DNA of 6,209 nucleotides from Bordetella parapertussis (GTDB taxonomy: Bacteria; Pseudomonadota; Gammaproteobacteria; Burkholderiales; Burkholderiaceae_B), in assembly GCA_943331855.1 (NCBI GenBank), contig CALQNE010000211.1:1-6209 (forward strand), read 5' to 3'. Positions 1 through 6,209 of the stretch are shown here, piece by piece. Every line of letters begins with the position of its first letter. Positions within the stretch are counted from its first letter, which is position 1. The notes below the pieces were generated by a model that was not told the origin of the DNA, made no database searches, and saw only the letters and a program-made list of their open reading frames with translations. The translations under genes were made by a program, and so were the position numbers.

Positions 1-246
1 GATTTGCGCACTCCCGACCAGATCGCGCAATTCTCCACGTCAATCGAATACTTTCCGATTGATCTGATGGTGCTCTACCGGGAGCAGCGTCAGGTACTAC
101 AAGCCTTACTTCACAAGCTGCTTGAGCGGTTTGCCACCGGCGAACTTAAACCACTGCCCTACCAGACCTTTGCGGCTGAGGCGGTCGAAACGGCTTTTCG
201 CACGATGCAGCAGGCCAAGCACACTGGCAAAGTCATCATCGATATG
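1..246 (+). other. Enoylreductase (ER) domain, C-terminal end
   Basis: About 80 residues match the final part of PKS-type medium-chain reductase ERs. The visible pattern is a TPDQIAQ segment, a long helix, then FATGELKPLP, and finally FRTMQQAKHTGKVII, which corresponds to the family's usual AFRxMAQAKHIGKVV ending. The NADPH-binding glycine motif and the rest of the ER lie left of the window. The ER reduces the alpha-beta double bond left by the dehydratase to a saturated methylene. The assignment rests on motif recall, not on an alignment. Confidence 0.88.
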
Positions 247-1590
247 GTGCAGCAACCGTTGATCGCTGAGCAGCACGACAACCAAGTCGCCTTACGAAGC
301 GGAAAACGCTGGGTCCAACGTTTACGGGCCTTGAATCTTCCAGCCGTTCAGTCGATTCAGTTAGACGCAGACGGCCAGTATTTAGTTGTTGGCGGCTTAG
401 GCGGATTGGGCTATTTGCTCACCAAAAACCTGAGCGATCGAGGTGCTCGCCATCTGTCTCTGTGCGGCCGAAGCCTGCCAACAAACGATTTTTCACAAAA
501 ACTTGCCCAACTCAGAGACTCCGGCACGCAGATCGAAGTGTCGCAACTCGACGTCCTTGACTATGCAGCGACTGCGCGTTGGATTGAACAGGCTAATCAA
601 AAAATACCTGTCAAAGGCATTTTATTTCTAGCAGGACAACTGCAGGATGGCCTGATTGAGAACATGAGTTGGCAAAATTTTGAAAAAGCGTTGAATGTCA
701 AGACGCAAGGTTTACTCAATATCGACACCTTGAGTCGGCATTTAAACTTAGATTTCTTCGTTGTATTTTCTTCGCTCACGTCAATCACGGGTTCACCTGG
801 ACAGGCGAACTATGTCGCCGCCAACACCTTCGTCGATCGTTTAATGTCGTTACGTGCCTCACAAGGCTTGCCCGGTCAGAGTATCAATTGGGGTCCCTGG
901 GAAGAAGCAGGCATGGCGCAGCGCTTGAGCACCATTCAAGCCAAACGCTTGCTCGACTTAGGAATCGCCCCACTCACCACCGCACAAGCTCTGCAAGTCT
1001 TCAATGGCTTAGGCAAAGACGCTCCGCCACAGATCGGAGTGGCCGCTCTTAACTGGTCTCAGTTTTTGAGAACCTTTCCTAAGGCAGCGCATGACGGTTT
1101 TTATACCTTGTTCAGACAAGTCCAAACCACCGCTGACCGCTCAGCGCCTCTGGCCCAGACGCAAACACAAACGGGTCAAATTCTATGGCGCGAGCAGTTA
1201 AATGAAGTCGATCGCTCTCAACGCGATCGCCACCTCGTCGAACTCCTCAAAGCAGCCATCAACAAGGTCATCGGAGCAACTGAGAACGAATCGATCGAAC
1301 TTAGAAAACCGTTGTTTGACCTCGGGCTCGACTCACTGACTGCGGTAGAGTTAAAAAATCGCCTCGAAACCAATTTCGTTTGTTCTTTAAGCACGACGCT
1401 TTTGTTCGACTACCCAACGCTTGAGGCACTCAGCGATCACTTAAAAACGCAAATGCCTGATCTTTTTACAACGGATGAGCCGCACGTAACTGACCTTGTC
1501 GTCACGGCGAGCGCACCTGCCACAAATGAATTTGATGACCTCTCTCAAGACGACTTAGAGATGCTTCTCGCATCTAAACTTAAAAAATAA
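1..1590 (+). CDS. Modular type I polyketide synthase, C-terminal part (ER end - KR - ACP - docking helix), 5' partial
   Basis: This is the last third or less of a modular PKS protein that reduces and carries a growing polyketide chain in the cytoplasm. The frame is open from base 1 (the GAT codon at 1-3 is also in frame) and the first residues already lie inside an ER domain, so the real start is upstream. Residues are numbered here from the codon at position 4. In order: ER C-terminus (about 1-80), KR catalytic half (120-304, K233/S257/Y270/N274), ACP (406-484, S444) and a docking tail (508-528), ending at TAA 1588-1590. All visible catalytic residues are present. With an ER and KR in one module, a DH is expected upstream, making a fully reducing module. 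The ACP followed by a docking tail means the chain passes to another protein, most likely the one starting 15 bases downstream. The substrate and final product are unknown. Confidence 0.96.
   Translation, partial: DLRTPDQIAQFSTSIEYFPIDLMVLYREQRQVLQALLHKLLERFATGELKPLPYQTFAAEAVETAFRTMQQAKHTGKVIIDMVQQPLIAEQHDNQVALRSGKRWVQRLRALNLPAVQSIQLDADGQYLVVGGLGGLGYLLTKNLSDRGARHLSLCGRSLPTNDFSQKLAQLRDSGTQIEVSQLDVLDYAATARWIEQANQKIPVKGILFLAGQLQDGLIENMSWQNFEKALNVKTQGLLNIDTLSRHLNLDFFVVFSSLTSITGSPGQANYVAANTFVDRLMSLRASQGLPGQSINWGPWEEAGMAQRLSTIQAKRLLDLGIAPLTTAQALQVFNGLGKDAPPQIGVAALNWSQFLRTFPKAAHDGFYTLFRQVQTTADRSAPLAQTQTQTGQILWREQLNEVDRSQRDRHLVELLKAAINKVIGATENESIELRKPLFDLGLDSLTAVELKNRLETNFVCSLSTTLLFDYPTLEALSDHLKTQMPDLFTTDEPHVTDLVVTASAPATNEFDDLSQDDLEMLLASKLKK
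361..915 (+). other. Ketoreductase (KR) catalytic domain, B-type signature
   Basis: This is an NADPH-dependent short-chain reductase domain that reduces the beta-keto group of the ACP-bound chain. The Rossmann loop reads VVGGLGGLG (residues 128-136) and is followed by LCGRS. The active-site tetrad has normal KR spacing: K233, S257, Y270 and N274. The Leu-Asp-Asp motif of B-type KRs is LQD here (213-215), keeping the second Asp. Pro and Asn sit five and one residues before the catalytic Tyr (SPGQANY), as in B-type KRs, and the Trp typical of A-type KRs is absent. The domain ends with INWGPWEEAGMA. I predict an active domain giving the D-configured hydroxyl that a downstream-acting DH normally takes. 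Confidence 0.93.
1219..1455 (+). other. Acyl carrier protein (ACP) domain
   Basis: This four-helix carrier domain holds the chain on a phosphopantetheine arm. The attachment motif LGLDSLTAVELKNRLE is canonical, with S444 (codon 1333-1335) as the modified serine. It is followed by the expected LLFDYPTLEALSDHL segment. There is only one ACP, with no tandem copy. It is followed by about 24 linker residues and then the docking tail. No thioesterase follows, so the chain is not released here. Confidence 0.96.
1525..1587 (+). other. C-terminal docking element of the first PKS, class 2-like
   Basis: The last 21 residues (508-528) form an acidic then amphipathic helix containing LSQDDLEMLLASKLKK. 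This resembles the LSEDELxALLxxKL pattern at the C-termini of class 2 docking PKS subunits described in cyanobacteria and myxobacteria. Its role would be to bind the N-terminal coil of the next PKS subunit so that the ACP meets the right KS. The pairing with the next gene is inferred from position and motif. Confidence 0.75.
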
Positions 1591-1605
1591 CTGATTCAAC
1601 ATCCC
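1591..1605 (+). other. 15-base gap between the two PKS genes; no clear ribosome binding site
   Basis: The gap between TAA and ATG reads CTGATTCAACATCCC. It has no GGAGG-like Shine-Dalgarno sequence, and the last codons of the upstream gene are A-rich, not purine GA-rich. There is no room for a promoter or hairpin terminator. The genes are therefore almost certainly co-transcribed, and translation of the second probably depends on ribosomes finishing the first. The gap is a multiple of three, so both genes share one frame. Confidence 0.8.
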
Positions 1606-1716
1606 ATGGCTGAAGGCACTTCGACTCCACAAAACTCCCGTGATCTGATCAAGGGTGCCCTCGTTCGTATTCAAGAACTTGAGTCAGAATTAGAAGCGAT
1701 TCAAACTCAAAAAAAT
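1606..1716 (+). other. N-terminal docking coil of the second PKS, class 2-like
   Basis: Residues 1-37 precede the KS. After about ten polar residues comes a heptad-like helix, RDLIKGALVRIQELESELEA (12-31), with Leu/Ile at coiled-coil spacing. It resembles the LKRALLAIEKLQxKL coil before the KS in class 2 docking subunits. In a KS dimer two such coils would pair and bind the docking tail of the upstream ACP protein. A loading domain or starter unit at this point is excluded by the lack of space. Confidence 0.75.
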
Positions 1717-4700
1717 GAACCCATCGCGATTGTCGGTATGGGATGCCGACTACCCGGCGACGCCATCAATCCAAAAACCCTATGGGATCTGTTATCAAAG
1801 GGTCAAAGTGGAATCTGCGAAGTCCCTGCTGAGCGCTGGGATATCAACGCACTGTACGACCCGGATTTAACCGTACCGGGCAAGATGAATACCCGCTTCG
1901 GTGGTTTTGTTAAAAACGTTGCTGACTTTGACCCTGAGTTTTTTGGAATTTCACCGCGCGAAGCCGCTTCGATGGATCCGCAACAGCGCCTCTTACTCGA
2001 AGTGACCTGGGAGGCTCTTGAAAACTCAAATATCGATCCACGCGAACTCTATGGTACGTCAGCCGGCGTATTTATCGGCGTCATTGCCTACGATTATGGT
2101 CAACGACTTTTAGCCATCAACGGCTTACACAAAATAGATGCGTACTCAGGCACTGGCTCATCGTTGGGTGTAGCGGCTGGACGACTGTCTTATATTTTAG
2201 GGTTAACCGGACCGAGTCTGAGTCTGGATACCGCATGCTCTTCATCCTTAGTCACGATTCATCTTGCCTGTGAAAGCTTAAGGCGTCGCGAATGCGAACT
2301 CGCGATTACAGGCGGCGTGAATTTGATGCTAGAGCCGGGTCTCAGTATCAATTTTTCTAAAGCGCATATGCTCTCGGCAGACGGCCAATGCAAAACCTTC
2401 GACGCCTCGGCAGACGGTTATGTGCGAGGAGAAGGTTGCGGGGTCGTCGTCCTCAAAAGATTAAGTGATGCACTCAAAGATCAGGATCCGATTTTGGCAC
2501 TCATTCGTGGGTCTGCAGTCAATCAAGACGGTGCCAGCGGTGGACTGACTGTTCCGAGCGGCCCCTCCCAGTCTGCCGTCATCAAACAAGCCCTAAAAAA
2601 TGCCGGTTTAAACCCCGGTGATGTCAGTTACGTTGAAGCACATGGCACGGGAACCTCGCTGGGTGACCCCATTGAGCTTGGCTCAATGTCTGAAGTCTTT
2701 AGTGAACATCGCGCTTTAAATGATCCACTTTGGATAGGGTCGATTAAAACGAATATTGGCCATTTAGAAGCAGCGGCAGGCATCGCAGGAATTATGAAGT
2801 TGGTACTTGCGCTTGAGCACGAACAACTACCCCCTCACCTCAATTGTGAAACACCCACTCCAAGATTTCCGTGGAAGGACAAACCTCTGCGTGTGGTGCA
2901 AATAGCCCAGCCTTGGCCGCGCTCTAGCAAACCCCGTATTGCTGGGGTCAGCAGCTTTGGTTTTAGCGGCACCAACGCTCATATCCTCCTCGAAGAGGCG
3001 CCACTTAGTGTGCGCCAGATGAGTGTCGACACCACAGCGATGCCGGCCTCTACACAGATTCTGAACCTGAGTGCCCGCTCTGAGCAAGCACTCCGTGCGT
3101 TAGCAAATACCTACTCTGCACTACTGCTGAACAATTCAAACATCAACCTTTATCAGCTTTGTGCAAACGCGGCGGCAAGTCGAGCAAATCTTAAGTACCG
3201 CGTGTCTTGTTTAGGAGCAACTGCGCACGAACTCGCTGAACACTTAAGTGAGTTTGTACGCGGCGAGACCAATCAAGCAATCATCTATACGCCAGAGCAC
3301 GCCAGCGGCACCACAGATATCGCGTTTTTGTTTACAGGACAAGGCTCTCAATACCCAGGGATGGGTCAGTCTCTGTACCACACGTACCCAGAATTTAAAA
3401 AATGGATCGATCGCTGTGCAGAAGTTTTAAGTCTGCATTGCGACAAACCTTTAACTGAACTTTTGTTTCAAACAGAAAGCGATATCCTGAACCAGAGCTT
3501 GTACACCCAACCAGCCCTCTTCTGCTTAGAGTATGCCGTCGCAAAACTCTGGCAATCCTTTGGGGTGCAACCAGCGATTCTTGTTGGTCACAGCTTAGGC
3601 GAGTATGTTGCGGCTTGCCTTGCCGGCGTCTTCTCGCTCGAAGACGCAATTGCTATCGTAGCTAAGCGCGCCGCACTGATGCAGGCACTTCCAAAAAATG
3701 GCTCAATGGCCGCCGTGTCCCTGTCCTACGAAGATTTAGTCAAACACCTGCAGACCTATCAGGCGGACGTTGCCGTCGCCGCAATCAATGGTAAAGAGCG
3801 TTGTGTCATCTCTGGAAATAAAGACAGCATCGCGTTAATCCTCAAGAGTCTAGAACAACAAGACATTGCTTACAGCATGCTCTCGGTCTCTCATGCGTTT
3901 CACTCGCCCTTAATGGAGCCCATGCTTGCGTCTTTTAAAGAGTACTTAAATACCATCACGCTAAATCCCCCACGCATCCCTATCATTAGCAATTTGACAG
4001 GTGAGCTCGCCAAACAAGATCTCTGCACTACAGAATACTGGCTCAAGCATATCCGCGAACCCGTGCAATTTGCAAAAGCTGCTGAACTTTTAAAAATAAA
4101 AAAAATTGACTGCTGCATCGAGGTCGGTCCGAGCCCAATACTTTGTGCACTCGCCCGGGAGACGCTGTCAGCGTCCGTACTTTTGCCAAGCCTGAAACAG
4201 CACCAAGCGGATAACTGGCAGCTATTGCAGGCAATGGGTAAGCTACACGCGCGACATCAAATGATTGATTGGCAGCAAACCTATCCGCGCTCAACGCTCT
4301 CTCATTTATCGCTGCCCAACTACCCGTTTCAGCGTGATCGCTACTGGATAGAGCGTAGGCCAGAAAACTTTCGAGGCACCTGTCAAGACCGAAACGTCCA
4401 TCCGTTGTTGGGCGTGCCTCTTGAGCTACCTGGCTTACCTGAACAGCAAACACGTTTCAGCACGCAGCTTGATACCGAGCTCTCTTACTTAACAGAGCAT
4501 CGCGTCTTTGGCCAGGCAATCTTGCCCGCCACCGGGTTAATTGAAATGGCCATTTCGGCCTACATGCACCAAGGTGGATCTCTACCTGTCAATCTATCCA
4601 ATTTTGAAATCAATCAGGCGTTCGCGATTTCAGAACAATTCGATCATCACGCTCAAATCATTCTGAACCAGCAACGCGAAGGTTACCAATTTGATTTGTA

Positions 4701-6209
4701 CAGCGACGCTCAGTCGTCCGATTCAACACCAGAGCAATGGACCTTGAACGCTAGGGGACAGCTTTCACAAAGCAACAAGGCTTTGCCTAGCGACAAACAA
4801 CTGACGCTACTGCGCGAACGGTTGACCAGCGAAATATCTGTTGCAGACTTTTACCAGCACTGTGAGACACTCGGCATCCACTACGGGCCCTCGTACCGTC
4901 TGATCCAGCACCTTTGGAAATTCGATCAGCAAGCCTTAGCCGAAATTACACTCTCTAAGAGCCAACTGGTTGAACAATTCGATCTGTACTTTTGTTATCC
5001 AACGTTGCTCGATGCCTGTTTTCAGATTTTATTTTCGGTTTTACCTGACACACCTAAAGACGAAATTTGGCTACCTTTTTCGATTGACAGCCTGACGCTA
5101 TACCAATCACTTGAACAAAAAATATTTTGTCATGTTGTGCTCACCAGCAGTCCTGAGGCGCACATGCAAGTCGCTGACGTCACTGTATTCAATCAGCTGG
5201 GCCAGATCCTATGCCACGTCTCAAACTTGAAAGCGACTAAAGTTGCGGCGGCGAGTTGGCATAAGAAAGAGCCGACGATCAACCAAATTAGCCAATTGTG
5301 TTACGACATTGACTGGCAGTTAAGCCCCCTACCGACCGCGACTCCTGTCCTCGCCACAGCGAGCAAACAGATCTATTGGCTCGTGTTTTCTGACGATTTT
5401 GGCTTGAGCGCACAATTACAACGCAGATGTGATGCTGCGCAGATTGTGTACGTCTCTGTTTGTAAAGGTGAGCAGTTCACTGAAATCAGTCCAACACAAT
5501 TCACGATCAATCCTTTTGCTGCGAACGATTATTTAGCGTTGTTCGAGCGTCTCTCAGCTCAGCGCATCAGCCGTTGTTTATATTTGTGGACGCTTGAGTT
5601 ACCGCTTCACGTTTCGCTCGCGACATCCCTCACGGAGCAAAGCGGGTTAGTCTGGAAAGCCCCCCTCTTCCTCGCGCAAGCACTGCAGCAACACAAAGTC
5701 TCAGAGAACCTCTTGTTAGACTTTGTGACCCGAGGTGCGAGCGCTGTCACATCGACTTCGTCGCCGACCATTCAAGCCGCACCCCTGTTTGGCATCGTGA
5801 AGAGCCTTCTCGCTGAAGGGTCTAGCTTTGGCTGTCGGGTAGTTGATCTCGAGCACAATATTGCGGGGCTTGATCTTGTAGCAGATGCTTCATTGTTATT
5901 TTTAGACGCCTCTCAGCCTGCAGAGCAACCTCTTGAAGATCAACTGGCTTACCGAAATTCGCTGCGTTATGCGCCAAGATTGAAGCGTCTTGCAGCCGCC
6001 AAGCCGGTTCCGACTTCGCCCAACTATCAACTCACGATTCCGAGCTCGGGCAGTTTGGATGATTTAGCCTGGCAAGCCTGCGAGCGCGCGGCACCGCAGG
6101 CCGGTGAAGTCGAAATTGAAGTGCACGCCACAGGATTGAACTTCAAAGATGTGTTGCTGGCCTTACATCGCGTGCCCGCCATGGGTGATGGCCTGGGCGT
6201 TGAATGCGC
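1606..6209 (+). CDS. Modular type I polyketide synthase, N-terminal part (docking - KS - AT - DH - structural KR - ER start), 3' partial
   Basis: This PKS subunit would accept the chain from the preceding protein, extend it by two carbons from malonyl-CoA and begin full beta-carbon processing. ATG 1606 is chosen because it directly precedes a typical docking coil; the next in-frame ATG (1738) lies inside the KS. The frame has no stop through the right edge (1534 codons seen). In order by residue: docking coil 1-37, KS 38-465, KS-AT linker, AT 571-865, post-AT linker with YPFQRDRYW (906-914), DH 932-1213, structural KR half 1233-1462, ER from 1474. The layout predicts the ER remainder, a catalytic KR and an ACP beyond the edge. 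All visible active-site residues are intact: C211/H346/H386 (KS), S663/H766 (AT), H965/D1136 (DH). The gene name and product are not recognisable from sequence alone. Confidence 0.97.
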   Translation, partial: MAEGTSTPQNSRDLIKGALVRIQELESELEAIQTQKNEPIAIVGMGCRLPGDAINPKTLWDLLSKGQSGICEVPAERWDINALYDPDLTVPGKMNTRFGGFVKNVADFDPEFFGISPREAASMDPQQRLLLEVTWEALENSNIDPRELYGTSAGVFIGVIAYDYGQRLLAINGLHKIDAYSGTGSSLGVAAGRLSYILGLTGPSLSLDTACSSSLVTIHLACESLRRRECELAITGGVNLMLEPGLSINFSKAHMLSADGQCKTFDASADGYVRGEGCGVVVLKRLSDALKDQDPILALIRGSAVNQDGASGGLTVPSGPSQSAVIKQALKNAGLNPGDVSYVEAHGTGTSLGDPIELGSMSEVFSEHRALNDPLWIGSIKTNIGHLEAAAGIAGIMKLVLALEHEQLPPHLNCETPTPRFPWKDKPLRVVQIAQPWPRSSKPRIAGVSSFGFSGTNAHILLEEAPLSVRQMSVDTTAMPASTQILNLSARSEQALRALANTYSALLLNNSNINLYQLCANAAASRANLKYRVSCLGATAHELAEHLSEFVRGETNQAIIYTPEHASGTTDIAFLFTGQGSQYPGMGQSLYHTYPEFKKWIDRCAEVLSLHCDKPLTELLFQTESDILNQSLYTQPALFCLEYAVAKLWQSFGVQPAILVGHSLGEYVAACLAGVFSLEDAIAIVAKRAALMQALPKNGSMAAVSLSYEDLVKHLQTYQADVAVAAINGKERCVISGNKDSIALILKSLEQQDIAYSMLSVSHAFHSPLMEPMLASFKEYLNTITLNPPRIPIISNLTGELAKQDLCTTEYWLKHIREPVQFAKAAELLKIKKIDCCIEVGPSPILCALARETLSASVLLPSLKQHQADNWQLLQAMGKLHARHQMIDWQQTYPRSTLSHLSLPNYPFQRDRYWIERRPENFRGTCQDRNVHPLLGVPLELPGLPEQQTRFSTQLDTELSYLTEHRVFGQAILPATGLIEMAISAYMHQGGSLPVNLSNFEINQAFAISEQFDHHAQIILNQQREGYQFDLYSDAQSSDSTPEQWTLNARGQLSQSNKALPSDKQLTLLRERLTSEISVADFYQHCETLGIHYGPSYRLIQHLWKFDQQALAEITLSKSQLVEQFDLYFCYPTLLDACFQILFSVLPDTPKDEIWLPFSIDSLTLYQSLEQKIFCHVVLTSSPEAHMQVADVTVFNQLGQILCHVSNLKATKVAAASWHKKEPTINQISQLCYDIDWQLSPLPTATPVLATASKQIYWLVFSDDFGLSAQLQRRCDAAQIVYVSVCKGEQFTEISPTQFTINPFAANDYLALFERLSAQRISRCLYLWTLELPLHVSLATSLTEQSGLVWKAPLFLAQALQQHKVSENLLLDFVTRGASAVTSTSSPTIQAAPLFGIVKSLLAEGSSFGCRVVDLEHNIAGLDLVADASLLFLDASQPAEQPLEDQLAYRNSLRYAPRLKRLAAAKPVPTSPNYQLTIPSSGSLDDLAWQACERAAPQAGEVEIEVHATGLNFKDVLLALHRVPAMGDGLGVEC
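1717..3000 (+). other. Beta-ketoacyl synthase (KS) domain
   Basis: This domain performs the decarboxylative Claisen condensation that lengthens the chain. It opens with EPIAIVGMGCRLPG and includes DPQQRLLLEV. The catalytic triad is complete: C211 in DTACSSS (codon 2236-2238), H346 in EAHGTGTSLGDP, and H386 in KTNIGHLEAAAG. It ends with GFSGTNAHILLEEA. The active-site Cys is not replaced by Gln or Ser, so this is an extending KS, not a loading KS-Q or a non-elongating KS. Confidence 0.97.
3316..4200 (+). other. Acyltransferase (AT) domain, malonyl-CoA type
   Basis: This domain loads the extender unit onto the module's ACP. It starts at DIAFLFTGQGSQYPGMG, carries the nucleophile S663 in GHSLGEYVAA, the usual conserved Arg R688, and the specificity motif HAFH (763-766), whose last His (H766) is catalytic. 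HAFH, in place of YASH, together with GHSLG in place of GHSQG, is the accepted malonyl-CoA signature, so no methyl branch is expected from this module. The AT is embedded in cis, so this is not a trans-AT PKS module. The domain closes with IEVGPSPILCALA and LLPSLKQ. Confidence 0.95.
4399..5244 (+). other. Dehydratase (DH) domain
   Basis: This double-hotdog domain removes water from the beta-hydroxyacyl chain. It starts with HPLLG (932-936). The catalytic His is H965 in HRVFGQAILP, fitting HxxxGxxxxP. The catalytic Asp is D1136 in LLDACFQ, fitting DxxxQ. The YGP motif (GIHYGPSY, 1090-1097) and WLPFSIDSL are also present. The one departure is YPTLLD where HPxxLD is usual; that His is structural and not the catalytic one. 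I predict an active domain. Confidence 0.92.
5302..5997 (+). other. Structural (non-catalytic) KR subdomain between DH and ER
   Basis: About 230 residues lie between the DH and ER. They begin with YDIDWQ, the usual entry to a KR structural half, and end with DQLAYRNSLRYAPRLKRL, its usual closing strand. There is no glycine-rich cofactor loop and no Lys-Ser-Tyr-Asn tetrad. In ER-containing modules the KR is split: this half comes before the ER and the catalytic half after it, so a catalytic KR is expected beyond the right edge. Sequence conservation is low here, as is normal for this region. Confidence 0.85.
6025..6209 (+). other. Enoylreductase (ER) domain, N-terminal start
   Basis: The last 61 residues begin an ER of the medium-chain reductase type. 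The visible motifs are GEVEIEVHATGLNFKDVLLAL (fits GLNFRDVLxALG) and DGLGVEC at the edge (fits LGxECAG). The NADPH-binding motif and catalytic residues lie beyond the window, so activity cannot be judged. With an upstream DH, its presence suggests full reduction of the beta-carbon by this module. Confidence 0.92.

Noticed and set aside
4..6. TTG at position 4 as the start of the first PKS gene
   Set aside because: The codon lies inside an ER domain and the frame is also open at 1-3, so it is an internal leucine codon of a gene cut by the window edge.
1223..1230. GCGATCGC octamer as proof of a cyanobacterial source
   Set aside because: There is only one copy in 6.2 kb, and it encodes ordinary residues; it supports but does not establish that origin.
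1591..1605. Terminator or promoter between the two genes
   Set aside because: Fifteen bases are too short for either, and no inverted repeat or T run is present.
2827..3087. 86-codon open frame on the minus strand
   Set aside because: It is antisense to the KS end, including the conserved GFSGTNAHILLEEA segment, and shows no family resemblance or start signal.
3395..3649. 84-codon open frame on the minus strand
   Set aside because: It is antisense to the AT active-site region, is rich in Arg as expected of a shadow frame, and has no supporting motif.
3900..4118. 72-codon open frame on the minus strand, and the short plus-strand frames near 443-631 and 3248-3430
   Set aside because: All are overlapped by conserved PKS domains in frame 1 and have no independent evidence of coding.
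4043..4453. 136-codon open frame on the minus strand
   Set aside because: It lies fully opposite the AT and post-AT linker of a well-supported PKS gene, has no recognisable domain, and its sequence looks like reverse-complement coding noise.
5302..5997. A degenerate or dead KR in the second module
   Set aside because: The absence of the cofactor loop and tetrad is normal for the structural half that precedes an ER; the catalytic half should lie after the ER, beyond the edge.
1606..6209. Frameshift or pseudogene in the second PKS
   Set aside because: Reading every codon in frame 1 gave no stop and an unbroken series of conserved PKS motifs in the right order.

Overview
The window is the interior of a modular type I polyketide synthase (PKS) locus, and nearly every base codes on the + strand. 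It holds two partial PKS genes in the same reading frame, separated by one TAA stop and a 15-base gap. The first gene (1-1590) has lost its beginning at the left window edge. The second (1606-6209) runs off the right edge; I translated it codon by codon and found no stop in 1534 codons.

Layout: 1 to about 246 is the C-terminal end of an enoylreductase (ER); 361-915 is a ketoreductase (KR) with its catalytic residues; 1219-1455 is an acyl carrier protein (ACP) with the GLDSL phosphopantetheine site; 1525-1587 is a C-terminal docking helix. After the gap come an N-terminal docking coil (1606-1716), ketosynthase (KS, 1717-3000), malonyl-type acyltransferase (AT, 3316-4200), dehydratase (DH, 4399-5244), the non-catalytic structural half of a KR (5302-5997) and the start of an ER (6025 to the edge).

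How they work together: each gene appears to supply one reducing module. The first module's ACP would pass its chain to the KS of the second protein, and the docking elements facing each other across the gap fit that order. The second module has DH and ER, so a KR and ACP are expected just past the edge. Two adjacent modules of this kind would add a saturated stretch of chain. The product cannot be named from this window.

Organism: G+C looks close to one half, and the docking elements resemble the class 2 type known from cyanobacterial and myxobacterial PKSs. The base composition argues against a high-G+C actinomycete or myxobacterium. CGATCG is more frequent than chance, with one GCGATCGC octamer (the cyanobacterial HIP1 sequence), but this is too little to decide. 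A Gram-negative bacterium, possibly a cyanobacterium or a gammaproteobacterium, is the most I can say. I saw no RNA gene, mobile element, CRISPR array or terminator. This looks like a recognisable PKS assembly line, not a new class of system.
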